Shown: positions 34,683 to 47,025 of the stretch, in pieces
How positions within the stretch are numbered: the stretch's first letter is position 1
Layout: every line of letters starts with the position of its first letter
Assembly: GCF_002288925.2 (NCBI RefSeq)
Contig: NW_022098024.1
Location: 3,216,962 to 3,280,961 of the forward strand
Length of the DNA stretch: 64,000 bases
Direction of reading: 5' to 3'
From: Delphinapterus leucas
Lineage: Eukaryota > Chordata > Mammalia > Artiodactyla > Monodontidae
Made by a program: the position numbers and the translations under genes
The notes under the pieces: generated by a model
Seen by the model: the letters and a program-made list of their open reading frames with translations, nothing else
The model's database searches: none
What the model was told of the DNA's origin: nothing

Positions 34683-34925
34683 TATTACAGGATAGTGATT
34701 AAAGACACAGGAATTAAGAACACCATTCTGATTGCAGATCCTACCTCAGCCATTTCCTATCTTCTAAACTTAAGCAAAAGCTGAATGTCTTGCAGAGTGA
34801 GATAATAATGTTGTGCCATTTCCAAAGTAACGTCAGGAAAGTTAAGAACATACATAAAGCCCTTAGCAAAATGTCAGGCAAACACTTGTAAGTACTCAAT
34901 GTATTTAGTTATTACTAGGTATTAT
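34683..34925 (-). repeat. MIR SINE, antisense
   Basis: 'ttacaggatagtgattaaag', 'gattgcagatcctacctcag', 'ccatttcctatcttctaaac', 'aaagcccttagcaaaatgtc', 'agtactcaatgtatttagtt' follow antisense MIR from head to tail. Confidence 0.75.
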
Positions 34926-37024
34926 AACTCAGAGCAAACACAGTAAAACTTTGGAGCTAACTGAATTTACTCAATACATACTTTCTCAGTTTGACTACTA
35001 ATGTCTATGGCTATACAAAGATAATCACTGCAGTGTTTAAGAAGAACTTGTCAGCAATTTCAAGGAATTTATACTTTTACTTTCAAAAACAAACCATCTC
35101 TGTTAGTTTCTTAAACTCTTCTTGGTTCAAATGCCCCAAACTAGTCCTAATTTCATGAATTAATTGAGCCTATTTTTCTTTCATTTACTGAAATCAATTA
35201 TTTGAATAAAGTGTACCAAGCCACATAAAAGCAATGAATTAAAATTCTTCCTATTTATTGGGTTTTAAAGTAAAATGCTTAGCTGTACTAGGGTCAGACT
35301 TTTAAATAGCCAAGCACCTAAGCATTCTAAATCTGATTATTTTTACTGTTCTTAAAACCCAATAACACCAAGTGATTTAAGACTATTTACCTTAAATATT
35401 GATCTGCTATGCTTACTTCATTTTGCAAGAATATTCTCTAAATATCTTAGAAGCATTAGAAAAATCTGTATCTTAAAAAACAAAACTATTGTATAATTTT
35501 TATTATGCCTAACTTTTTCATTCTAGATGATAACCATTATAATTTGACTGTACAACTTTTATTGACTTTTTGCTAACAGATATCTAAGGCCCAAAATAAA
35601 TTAGACTTTGGTGTGTACAATTAAACAGGCATAAATATGCCTTAAAAAACAATTAGAAGATATGCAGGTAGGTCCTGCCTAATGTTTTCAGTGAGAGTGA
35701 GAAAAACTAAAAGGATAAAATTAAAAGTTCTAAATAAATTTTATACATCTGCAATTGAAATACTGATAAATAAGTACTGTGCTTCTATTGTTGATATGTT
35801 TTCACTCTGTAGTAGGTGACATTTTCAAAGACCAAATACACTATGTAAAAATATCTATATTTTTAGTGTATAAAGTTATATGTTCTTTGATTATAATATG
35901 TATAATTAACTTTATGTCCTTTTTTAAGTGAAACACAAAACTTAATTTGCTTAAGATTAAAAAAAAAATTCCAAGTGATAAAGAGAGAAGAAATATCCCA
36001 TGTATTTGTCTTCAAATAAATGAGTGTGCATGTGTTTGCAACTGTGGCTCTAGATAAAGAATGCTTTTTCTGACATCTGGTTTATTTATAAACCAGTCCA
36101 TTGTTTTTGAGGTTAATAGTTTATTTCAAGCTTATTCTTTGAATAATTATTTGTTTAAATGAATATTGTCATGTATACTAAAAACAGTTAAAATATATGT
36201 AAATATAAAATAAAATTCTTTTGGTCATTCTTCATTAAAATAAATAAATACGGAATGTCTTTGATTTGTTACAATAAATTCATGTTTCGAGATAATCTGA
36301 CAATATCTCAGTAGATGAACAAAATGAAATTAGTACATTGTATAAAACAAATTCAAACTATTAGAAGGATTATGTGAATTATACTTTAAAAATATGGAGG
36401 CGATATTTCAGACGTTTCGAGGTTTCAAGATTATTAAGGAATATATATGAGAACATCATGAACATCGTTATTTGTGACTTACATTCCATTCACTTAGAAA
36501 GCAATTCTACTAAAATTTAATATTAAAAACCTTGAATTCTAATATACATAAAATTTATAGAGGTTTTTTTGGTTAATCTCAAGAAATTACTTGATAACAA
36601 ACTATAATTCTCAGGACATTGGAATTTAAAGCCAATACATTTGTAGAGTTAACTCAGGAGTGTCTATCAAGCAATGATCAAGACACTGTTTCCCTCACAT
36701 GATGGGTACACATGTGGTGGTCTACCATAGATAAGAAGTTCACCCATAGTTACAGAAGGAAAGGCAAAACAAAACACATGGGTTTTGGCTCTATAACTCA
36801 GAAAAATGAGGTTTCAAGCATTATTGAATCAGGTTTGAACACTGTTATAAGGACATTGTCTTTATCTAAGTGATACCTTTTCCTACATTGACTCCTTTTG
36901 TGGTTATGCAAAGCTTGTCACCATTATATGCATCATATGCATCCCAACAGCTCAGCAACTCAAGCATTGAGAGAATACCACTTCCAGTTAATATCACCAA
37001 TACTGTCTTAGGGTATCCAATCTG

Positions 37025-37026
<2 letters not shown>
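34926..37026. other. AT-rich unique sequence
   Basis: Two kilobases with no visible mobile element, one of the cleanest stretches. No coding frame with features. Confidence 0.45.

Positions 37027-37062
<36 letters not shown>
37027..37062. repeat. (TG)n microsatellite
   Basis: About 17 near-perfect TG units ending in gcgtatatgt. Confidence 0.97.
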
Positions 37063-37064
<2 letters not shown>

Positions 37065-37486
37065 ATATGTATATTAACCCATTTCTATGGCACAGAGATA
37101 TGGTTTTCTGATTAGCCAGGCCTAATCCTCAAACTTTGCCTATCCTCAAAATTCAAAATAGAATGAGCCCAACAAACAACATACAAATAGTGAAAAAATG
37201 ACAAAGTAGTTCTCTAAAGCAAAATTAGAATGTTTTTGCACAAAAGAAAGGAGAAGATGTCTTGGGTGGGCAAAAATAGCTCACGACTTCACATTCCATT
37301 CCCTAACAGAAACACATTTACATGAGCCCATTTTCCCATTTACTTCTCAGAAATGATGCCATGTATATATATACCATGTAAACATCTCACACCAAAGAGA
37401 AAAATAAAATAATTCACTTCCTATCCAAAGGGTTATCTAAATTCTCAACGAACTAAAACAGCTAGGTTTTGAGCTAGAGATCAAGG
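37063..37486. other. Unique sequence
   Basis: Nothing recognised. Confidence 0.45.
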
Positions 37487-37558
37487 TGATGGATATGTTT
37501 TTCTGTCAAGTCTCACTCCTCATGATGGATATAATTTTCTATCAAGTCTCATTCCTCA
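37487..37558. repeat. 36-bp tandem duplication
   Basis: Two head-to-tail copies (37487-37522, 37523-37558), each tgatggatat...tcaagtctca.tcctca, with about five differences. Confidence 0.9.
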
Positions 37559-37614
37559 TGATTGGCCAACACATGGCTACTCTAAAAGCATGATGATAAC
37601 ATATATTAAAAGTG

Positions 37615-37702
37615 TTTTTTTCAATACCTTTATCAAGGTATAATTGATATACAAAAAATTACACACACTTAATGTATACAGGCATATAGCTGAGACTGGT
37701 GA
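37615..37702 (-). mobile_element. Old L1M 3' UTR fragment, antisense
   Basis: 'tttatcaaggtataattgat' then 'atacaaaaaattacacacac' and 'aatgtatacaggcatatagc' resemble the reversed L1M 3' end. Confidence 0.55.
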
Positions 37703-37747
37703 CAGTATCATATGTGTATGTATACATTAAATATTTAGTCAAGAGGA

Positions 37748-38180
37748 AATTTAGTTTCCTATTACTCTTGCGGCATACTACCACAAACTGGGGTCTTACA
37801 ATACTCACGGTTCTTGAGGTTAGAAGTCTGAAATGAAAAGGCTAGCACAGCCATGCTCTCTCTCCTAGTGCTTGTTGCTACTGACAATCCTCGCGATTCC
37901 TTGGCTTGTAGCTGCAAAACTCCAATCTCTGCCTCCATCACCACATGGCTGTTCTCTGTGTATCTGTGGTGATCTCCGCTGTCTGTGCCTCTGCCTCCGT
38001 GTCTCTACTCCTGTAAGGAACACAGTCATATTGGATTAAAGTCCCACCTATTCTAGTATGACGTTATCTTAACTCAATTACCTCTGCAATGACGCTATTC
38101 CCAAATAAGATCACGTTACAGGTACCAGGGTTAAGACTGCAACATATCTACAGGTGAAGACAATTCAGCCTACAACAAGG
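37748..38180 (-). mobile_element. MaLR-type LTR (MLT1-like), antisense, diverged
   Basis: 'agtttcctattactcttgcg', 'tactaccacaaactggggtc', 'gaggttagaagtctgaaatg', 'gcgattccttggcttgtagc', 'attggattaaagtcccacct', 'cattcccaaataagatcac'-like ending. Non-coding relic. Confidence 0.65.
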
Positions 38181-38956
38181 AGGAAGTGAAAGAATTTCAT
38201 CATCATCTCCACCATCTGAGCATAGCATAGCAAAAGGAAGCATTTACTAAAGGATCACAAACAGGAGGTCTCACATTCAAATATAGATGCTAGATCACAT
38301 AAGTATTGGAAAAGACAGTTAAAAAATTTTTTTAAACTTATTATAAGGCTTTAAACCTCCTGATTTAGAGGCTTTTGAACAGAATGTCTTCCATCTTTGG
38401 AGACAGTTTAGTCTTATCACCACATGGAGTCCCCATCTTTCTTGATAGCCTCAAGCTTTGTAAGGTGGTGTTCACAGAGATTACCCAAAGAGCTGTGCAA
38501 CATACTCAGTTGAAATCTAAACATATGAGAAATCAAAGGGCAAGCAACTGATTGGCCAGTTACTCCACTGGTGAAACAAAAGGAAGATGGCTGCTTCACT
38601 GAGCAACTTGTTGGAGAAGAGGATGCAGCAGTGTTTCTCATGTTTAAAAAATGTGCCCTCATGAGAGACAGGACTACTTTAGAACCATCTTAGGTTTTCC
38701 TCCAAGAAGGACTCTGGATTGGCAAATAAAACTAAGCAGATATCAAAGGGAATCCTTGGGATGAGCTGAAATAGAGATTAATTTAACCTACGCATTTGTA
38801 AGTTTAGAGACCCCAAACCATGAGGGAGTCTCCAAAGAAGCCATGAAAGACTTCACAAGGGAAAATAATTTTTAAATACCCAAAGAGCAGTGTGGTGAAG
38901 CTAGCTTTTCACTGAGAATGGTGGTATCAATAAATTTTTTCTCTCTTACCCATCCT
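38181..38956. other. Unassigned sequence between two LTRs
   Basis: No retroviral internal sequence is apparent. An 81-codon minus frame (38417-38662) shows no domain. Confidence 0.45.
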
Positions 38957-39332
38957 GTATTAGTCTGTTTGAAATGTTATAACAAAATACCACAGACTAG
39001 GTAGCTTATAAAAAACAGAAATTTATTCCTTGCAGTTCTGGAGAATGGGAAATCTGAGATCAAGGGGACAGCATGGTCATCTTCTTATAAGGACCCTCTA
39101 CTGGGTTCAGAGCCAGAGACTTCTGGTTGTGCTCTCATATGATGAAAGAGGCTGGGGAGCATTTTGGTGTCTCTTTACTAAGAACATTAATCCCATTCCT
39201 GAGGGCTCTACCTTCATGACCAAATCACCTCCAAAGTCTCCACCTCCTAATACTATCACATTGGGCATTAGGATTTCTACACATGAATTTGGGGCAGGGG
39301 GGGACATAAATATTCAGGCCCTAGCAACACCC
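38957..39332 (-). mobile_element. MLT1-type (ERVL-MaLR) solo LTR, antisense
   Basis: Starts ctgtattagtctgtttgaaa; then 'accacagactaggtagctta', 'cttgcagttctggagaatgg', 'tcacctccaaagtctccacc', 'gggcattaggatttctacac', ending near 'caggccctagca'. The 114-codon frame over it is an LTR artefact. Confidence 0.9.
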
Positions 39333-42300
39333 ACCCCCTACCTCCAAACCTTGATAAGTCATAGACTGCAGTGAGCAAGGAAGGCTTCACATCTACATTA
39401 AGCCTGAGTCAAGGAAGAATGAAAAGAACAGAGATTTGACTCCTATGTGGAGCTTAATTTGGTTATTATTGGTTTGAGATATGATTGCATAAATATGGCC
39501 AAAAAATCAAGTGAAATTTTCTGAGTTCATATGTAGGGTCAAGGAAAGAGCCAACCCCACTAAATCAATTTTAAAGAATGATAGGAAATTAAAGTATAGA
39601 TGCTTATAAATACTCCCAAGAGTTTAAGAATAGTTTTAATAGCATATATTATATTCTGCAGAATCGAGATGCTTAGAAAGATTCCCTGCTCTGGTTTTGT
39701 TGAATAGCCATTAGGGACAATTACCAGGACCACTATATAGGAATGGGGAATTCCTCCCTTTTGCAAGCTACTTCTTACTGACTAATGAGAAACCAAAGAG
39801 TGCCTTATGGTGGCCAGACTGAGAAGTGTCTCTTGGCCTTTGAATGTCATTAAACTTTAGGACTCATTTGATTGATTTGTATCTTAGGGATGTTTTTCCA
39901 AAGCAATGCTTTATGTGGGGAACCTATTCCATTGATCTGAAAATACAAAATATTAAATAGAAACAGATTGTAAGTAGACAGATATTTTGCACATCACCAT
40001 TAACATGAATAGTTTATATACAAAATCGAGTATTTTGAATCAATTTATGGATTATCTCTCTGAAAATAAAATTTCTCACCAAAAACTTCATTTTTTACTT
40101 CCCTCTGACTCAATGCGATGAACAGAGCTAAAATCTCACTCAATAAGACTTATCACAAATTTATTAAGTTTCAATGAAAGGATTTTGACAAATGCTGAGG
40201 CAGGAAACACGAACAAACAGCCAGAGCCATTTATTAAAAATTTAAACGTACATTTTAAAAATTTTAAAGGAAAAATTATTACCCAAAAGCCATCAGTTCT
40301 CTTTTTATTAAGAGACCATAATTTATATTTAAATTACATATATATAATTTATTTATGATGGCAAAAAATGCCATGACATAAATAATTATATCAAAATTAG
40401 TGAAGAAATTCTAAGTTCATAAAGCTATACAATGAATAGCTATGCAGTTATGACTCACAGGCATTTATATTTCAAAATCCTAAAAGAAGATTAAATTTTT
40501 TGGCCATTAATTTTTTAATTGATCCAATTCAACCCGACAAAAGACATTAGAATAAAATAAATGATTTTTTTGTGTGTATGAACAAATACTTTAGGTAAGA
40601 GGAATATGGCTACTCAAAATACAAGAAAACATAGACATATCTTTTTCAATAATGAAATTAAACTCATTTACTTTGCTAAAATAATTCTGTATGGCTGGAG
40701 AAAGGTGGGTGGAGAGGAGAGTAACAAACAAACTCAGTTCTCTTCTTGGAGGAAAAAAAATCAGTTGTAATATAATGTGCTACTGTTGCTGATGTAGATG
40801 CTGCCATTGTAGCAAGTGTTCCTATCCGTCTAACTTTTAAACTTTGAGCACAATTACATTTCCAGAGATCTAGAGAAATGTGGAATTCATCTTCAGTACC
40901 CTTTGATCCTTACCCTTTTTCTCATTTGCCTTCAGATCTTAATTGGAAAATAGACTTCTGTGGTTTGAGTGGTCAATTACATATGTGGAGATCAGGGCAA
41001 AGTTCAGATGACCTGACTGATTTATTGTTGTTTCTTTATACTCTACCGTTATAATTTAACAAGATTTCTCATGGGAAGTTAATAAGTTTTTCAAACAGGA
41101 AGGGGGACTCTTTGGAAAACAGATGTGTGAATTATGTTACTGTCTTCAGTTTATCTTTTGACTATGATAGAAATGCTCATTTATAAATAAATTTATAAAA
41201 TTTCAGCAGATATTAAATTTTCAATAAGATAATGAAAGCTATCTTCTTGTGTGACTGACTTTCTGTGGGTTTAAAAATATTATAAAGTCCTTAAATGTCA
41301 TTTTGTGTGCTTTGTGACTACATATTATTCAGAGACAAAACAAAACAATTGTCATATATTACAAAATGATAACAATAGCGAGTGTGTATGTTTTCAACAC
41401 TTATTCTTCCATTATACCATATTTATGTAGAGCTGAGAACAATCTGATTTGGGGACATAGATATGCTACATGCAACATGCTATATATTTATCAGTAAAAG
41501 AAATAAACAAAAATAAACCTTGGGTTTCAGGCCAAGACTGTGAAAAATTATTTTATTGCATGTGCTAGCTCTTCTGATATCTATCATAAATTTAAGTTCT
41601 TTTGATATCTACCATATTCAAGGCACATGAAAAGCTAGAAGAATGCCTCTGAATTAATGTGTAGTGTGATGAATTGGGTAATACTGCAAACAAACATATA
41701 TTTTTTCAAATAAATAAAAATTCAAGGATAGAAAGAAATCTGGCCTATTAGTGTTTTAATTAAGAAATTCTGAATGACCTAACTGAATAATATATATAAT
41801 TACAGAATTATACATTAGTATCACACACACATATATACATAGTATACGATTAAACAAATATATCTTTAAATAGAAAACACAGATAGTAATAATAAAAGCA
41901 AAGATGAAACCATAACTAAATCCATCTTTCAGGAAAAAAACTATAGTGTATTCTAAATATTTTAGCTATATATCCTTTTAGTTCAGGGAAGAAAAATACA
42001 ACTGAACCAGCAAAGATGGAGTTCCCTCCATCTAGTATAGAACTGGGAATGATGTACATTTACAAACTAATAACACCTGCTCCATGCATGTTAGATAAGA
42101 CAACAATTAAAAATTAATGTTTATGAAATCAGTATATTCATATTATTTTTAAATAAATACAGTGAAGAGTAACTCACAGCTTTGTGACAAGGCATGTCAT
42201 TTCTGGGAACACTATTCATTAGAGTGTCTCATCATTAACCTCCTTTCCTCTCAGTTAACTATGTATTCTGCTCTGGTTTCTGGAGTAACACAGAGAAATT

Positions 42301-42436
42301 CTACTTTCATATCAGGATTAATATTTTTATGTCTTGATGCCATATAGGTGTTTTGTCTTGTCTTCAGATCATGTAAACCCAATGCATAAAATGATTTCAT
42401 ACCAGAGTCATTTAAATTGAAATGGCTTCTTTGACA
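39333..42436. other. Long AT-rich stretch, no repeat named
   Basis: Over 3 kb with no obvious mobile element, microsatellite or coding frame. Confidence 0.45.
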
Positions 42437-42542
42437 GAGAGGTTGAGCAAATTCCCAATGACTCAGCTTCTAAGTAAAGGAGTTTAAAAACAGAAGAGCT
42501 AAGATTTTGAACCTAGGCACTATGGTTCCTAACTCCATTCTT
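42437..42542 (+). repeat. MIR SINE 3' part, sense
   Basis: 'agaggttgagcaaattccca', 'atgactcagcttctaagtaa', 'gattttgaacctaggcacta' match the MIR 3' half. Confidence 0.75.
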
Positions 42543-42544
42543 TT

Positions 42545-42722
42545 TAAAGCTGAATGACCACAGGAAATTGATTCAAACTCTCCGTGACTTAATTTCCTCA
42601 TATGTAAAATGAGGATGATTAACAGTATCTACCACACAGTGTTATTATGAAGATTAAACAAGTTAACACATGTAATCATACAGTTTCTCACATATAATAA
42701 GTATTCAGAAATTACATCTACT
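42545..42722 (-). repeat. MIR SINE, antisense
   Basis: 'gtgacttaatttcctcatat', 'gtaaaatgaggatgattaac', 'ttattatgaagattaaacaa', 'acagtttctcacatataata', 'agtattcagaaattac'. It abuts the preceding MIR in opposite orientation. Confidence 0.85.
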
Positions 42723-43319
42723 ATGTTTGTCACTGTTGTATTATTATTGTCCAAAGAGAAGTAATAAAAGGAATAAAGTACAGAAAGATCATTACTAATA
42801 TGTTTATAAACTTTCAAGAAATTATTTTAAAAAACAATTTTTACAAATTTTGATGAGAAAATAATTATAATTTCATGAAAACATGAAGTGAGTGGATTTA
42901 GAATAATTAATTTTTTACCTCCTTGTTTATGCAGATGGAGAAGGCTTGCTCCATAATATCACCCAGGACCTTAATTTTCCTGCCTTAATGTTGCTCCATC
43001 CCACTATAGTACAATGTGCTCATTTTTCATGGTCAGAGTTAGGTTCTCTCCTGATTCATTATCAAACCTGGATAAAGACTAGAGATTGACCTGGGCAGGT
43101 AATTTTATTTTGATTAAGTCAGTTGAAAGTTGCCCACACCTCTCATGCTATTTTTCATTGACAAGAACCCAGTCACAAGGCCACGTCCAGCTGCAGGGGA
43201 ACCTGGGAATGTGAAGTTATCTGGATGGCTATAGGCTAAGGAAGAAGAGGAGAATCAATTCTAGGAGAGAAGGTCAACTTGCACTCAGACAAACTTCCCC
43301 ATCTGAAAAACAGAGCAAC
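42723..43319. other. AT-rich sequence, partly an old repeat
   Basis: 43140-43260 ('gaacccagtcacaaggccac', 'agctgcaggggaacctggga') looks like the end of an ancient interspersed repeat I cannot name. Confidence 0.4.
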
Positions 43320-43512
43320 AGTAGCCATCCTTTATTGCACATTTGCCCTCTTGGTCCTGTTCTGTTTCCAACTGCTTTGTATGCTATCTCTAAGCCTCGC
43401 AACATGACAAGAGAGACATCAATCCATCACTGATGAAAAATTCAAATTCAATAAACTAAAGTAACTTAACCAAGACTCACAGATTTGGTGGTGAATGATA
43501 CTGGTAGTCTTG
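43320..43512 (+). repeat. MIR SINE, sense
   Basis: 'ccatcctttattgcacattt', 'tttgtatgctatctctaagc', 'ctcgcaacatgacaagagag', 'agtaacttaaccaagactca', 'cagatttggtggtgaatga' follow MIR. Confidence 0.6.
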
Positions 43513-43782
43513 GTATAAAGTAGAAGCAATGTTTAATACAACAAGCCCATGACATTTGGTTACCCTTGTTATCATCATGTTTTCATATAATGCAAGGAGA
43601 TTGGAGCAGAGTGCCTTAAAATTCACATCAATACAATATCAAACACATTCATTTACTGCCATGAACAATGAATATAGTGATGAATATGTATAGAGTCTGC
43701 CCTTAGTATGCTCTAATCAGGGTGGTTAACAAATAGACTAGTTATATATTTGATTTACCTATATTTTATATTTGCTTCCAGT
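43513..43782. other. Unassigned AT-rich sequence
   Basis: Nothing recognised. Confidence 0.4.
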
Positions 43783-43841
43783 GATGGTTCATTTTTAATG
43801 TGTCAACTTGAATGACCATAGGTTGCCCAGATTAAACATTA

Positions 43842-43894
<53 letters not shown>

Positions 43895-44256
43895 TGTTTC
43901 TGGATGAGACTAGCATTTGAATTACTGGACTCAGTAAAGTAAATTGCCCTCCTCAATGTGGTTGGACATCATGCAATCCAATAAGGGTCTAAATAGAACA
44001 AGAGGAAGAGGAAGGAGAAACTGCCCCTTTTTGCTTTCTGCCTGCCTACTTGAGCTGGAACATCTCATCTCATCTTCTCCCACCCTCAGACTACGATTTA
44101 TACCATCAGCTCCCCTTGTTCTCTGTCCTTTGTACCCAGACTGAATTATATCACTGTCATTCCTCAGTCTCCAGCTTGCAGATCATGGGACTTCTCAGCC
44201 TCCATCACTCCTACTGGTTCTGTTTCTCTCAAGAAACCATACTAATAAACTCCCTT
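43783..44256 (+). mobile_element. Old LTR-like repeat with expanded TG tract
   Basis: Starts tgatggttcatttttaatgt ('gtcaacttgaatgaccatag'), has 'tttctggatgagactagcat', 'cagcttgcagatcatgggac' and 'ttctcagcctccatcact', and ends 'ttctgtttctctcaagaaac' then 'catactaataaac'. TG start, CA-like end and an A-rich 3' signal suggest an LTR. The family is not assigned. Non-coding. Confidence 0.65.
43846..43893. repeat. (TG)n microsatellite
   Basis: Twenty-four uninterrupted TG units inside the LTR-like repeat. Confidence 0.97.
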
Positions 44257-45051
44257 AGCTCAGGACTCTAATGTATCTCGAGCTTTAGCTCCCTGGTATT
44301 TATAGACTGATCTTTGCAATCAGTTCCTTGTTTAGATCCCACGTTTGAGCAGAAGAAAATATTCACTTCTATATAGTCTCAATCAGTGATTCTGGATGTC
44401 AATCTACAATCTACTCTAAACTGTAAAGTCTTTGGTGATTCCTCTTGTCATGACTCCTTCATTCATCGGTCATTTGAGCATATGCTTACGCCCAGTTGCT
44501 TTTCACAGATGCAGAAAAACGTTTGAATGTGATAAAAGGTATTGGTCCAGGACAGGAAAAGCATTACAAAATTAAACTTTGTAAATATATAATTGTATGT
44601 TTACCATGTTTATAACTATCAGACATTTGTATCACAAACTAACTCTAATGTAGTTACACATAAATGTTCTTTCATGAGCCATATGAATGGATTTTAATAT
44701 GTTTAGTATGATATGGGGTGAGGCTGTAAAATCAAGTAAATAAAGCCCACAGAAACCTTAAAAGGGCCCTGCCACCTCCCACTACTGGCAAAGAGAAGTC
44801 TTTTTTAATATATGAGACAGAGATAGATACAATTAATTAAGTGCCTGCTGTTCAGGAAATTCTAGCCAGTTGGGTCTTATTGCTCTGCTTAAAGGAGAAT
44901 GATGTATGACATCTAAATTATCCTGACCTATCAAAAAAAAAAGTGATAATATTTCTTTTAGGTCACTGTAGCCCTGAGTGACTTCTGCTATTAGGGTATC
45001 CTAAGAATTCTTTTATTAAGTCACTTTTCACCTGTAAAAGGAAGGGAGAGA
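44257..45051. other. Unique sequence
   Basis: No repeat or gene recognised. Confidence 0.45.
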
Positions 45052-45190
45052 GAATGGTATGGTAGAAAGGGCAACAAACTGAACCTTATGGATTTGGGAT
45101 TCATGCTCTAGACTTGTTATTTTATCCTAGTAACTCAATAAGGTCTTTGTTTGCTTCTCTGTGAAATAAGGAATTTTTACTATATTAAGA
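45052..45190 (-). repeat. MIR SINE fragment, antisense
   Basis: 'gaatggtatggtagaaaggg', 'ggatttgggattcatgctct', 'tttgcttctctgtgaaataa' fit antisense MIR. Confidence 0.55.
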
Positions 45191-45914
45191 GACCTTATCT
45201 TGGGGTCCATGGCCTATGAATAGTTTCTAAGGAATCTGTGAGCTATATGTGCACTTTCTTGTTTTATAAAGAGTATCCATAACTTGAATAACATTATTAA
45301 AAGTTTTCACCCCCAAAATGCAAGAAGTAGGTGAGTATATGACTTTCTAAATGTGGCATTGTATATGAGTCATTATATACAGGATTCTTTCAATAATATA
45401 TAGTGGTGACTATCATGTTCAAGGAAATATGCTCACCTGTGTTATGTTTATGATACAGGTATCCAGAACAGGACATTGCAATGGAATATTTTAATGTTTA
45501 TTTTCTAGCGTTCTCTTTCTAAGCTATCTAATTTCGTATACTTCTAGGGGTAGATTCACAGTTGAACCTAAAATGGCATCCCAGAGTATTTGTGTATGTG
45601 ACTGTGCCCATGAGCATTTATTCACATTGTTTGATGTGCAGGATCTCAGGGGTGTGTGAGCAGGTGGGTTATGTACTTACACCTGGGGATAGCTATGGGG
45701 GAGAAGGTGTGAAGGGGTCTGCTCTTGTCCCCATCAGCCTTAAAGATTTTTACGTGCACTTTTAATGTGTGTGCTCATCTGTGCAACATGAGGGGTTGAA
45801 GGAAGAGTAGAAAGAGATGGCCTCACAATTTAATTAGTGAGAAATTGAGACTGAAGCACTGAATCCTGCCATCAAGGAACATACAAGCTAGTATTATACA
45901 GAAGGAACATGAAG
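45191..45914. other. Mostly unique sequence
   Basis: 45855-45912 ('gaatcctgccatcaaggaac', 'atacaagctagtattataca') may be a scrap of antisense L2. Confidence 0.4.
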
Positions 45915-46398
45915 CGTGGCAAAATATGCCACCCCAAAATATGCACCTTTAGCATAAGGATTATTTTGAACTAAAGACACTTGAAAAACAGCAGGTACAA
46001 GAAGGACACTTTGACCTTCCTTTTCCTCAGGAAAGCAACAGATAAAAACTCCCATGTGAAAGATGCTTTCTTTTTACCAGGAGCAAAGAAACATTCTTAT
46101 CACCAGAGACGAGAAGTCAGAGAAGAGAAAAATCTGTTCAAACAGACCTTGCTAAAAGTAACTCTTACCTTCCTGTAGTCTCCCCATATATTTCAGTTGC
46201 TTTTCCATACTGCCTCTCTGTGTTCAGCCAAATATATAAACAATTAGGTCCAGCCACTTATTTTGGTCTTTATTTTCCTATGGGGACTACCATATACATG
46301 TATGCTTTTCTCCTGTTAATCTGTTTTATGTCAATTTAATTCTCAGGCCCAGATGGAGACCTTAAAAGAGCAGAGGTAAAGTTTTGCCTCCCCTACAC
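45915..46398 (+). mobile_element. Old LTR-like repeat
   Basis: Starts 'gtggcaaaatatgccacccc', then 'ttattttgaactaaagacac', 'tatcaccagagacgagaagt', 'tctcctgttaatctgtttta', 'tgtcaatttaattctcaggc', ending 'gaggtaaagttttgcctccc' then ctaca. Structure and ending fit a solo LTR; family not assigned. Non-coding. Confidence 0.65.
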
Positions 46399-46945
46399 AG
46401 ACACAAACAAATAAAATTTCTGCTATTACTCTTAATGTACCTTGTACTGATCTGCTGCTAGAATGCAGAGAACATATAGTTACACGTTTTATAGTTTTGT
46501 CTTTGCCTTAAGATCTTTCCACTTCAATATTAACTAAACTTGGTCCTCTATGAGTCTGAAAAGACCAAGTGATACAACCATGAGAAAATTATTTGTTTCA
46601 CCTTCTGCATTTTTTTGTTTAGTAGATGAAACTTTGCTAACTTCAAGTTTTTCAAGAAGAAACGATGCTGAAGCTACTAAGCCCCCAAAGACAGATAAGT
46701 CCAGAAGTATACTTTCCTGTTGTTAAAAAAAAGAAGTTTACAGTATTTTAAACTCAATACTCTGAGATTAACTTCAAAAAGAGGGCTTTCAGCCTTAAAG
46801 CATGTGTTTGATGATGAAAATTCAAAAGGAGACGTCACAGTGAATTCATGATATGTTCCTCCTAGGTGCTACTCCATGCTAGGAGATAGGGATTTAAACA
46901 TGAATAGGATGGGGGCTCAATCTAACCATGAGAAATAAAGAAAGG
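46399..46945. other. Unassigned; possible L2 scrap at the end
   Basis: 46860-46925 ('ctactccatgctaggagata', 'gggatttaaacatgaatagg') resembles antisense L2. Confidence 0.4.
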
Positions 46946-47025
46946 AACAAGCATATAAGCGGAAATAACTAGCACCTTACCACGTAACAAGCATATAATC
47001 AGACATAACCAGCACCTTACCATGT
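46946..47025. repeat. 40-bp tandem duplication
   Basis: Copies at 46946-46985 and 46986-47025, both aacaagcatataa...cagcaccttaccacgt-like, differing at a few positions. Confidence 0.9.

Noticed and set aside
33269..39332. Complete endogenous retrovirus
   Set aside because: Only LTR relics are visible, with no recognisable internal coding region between them.
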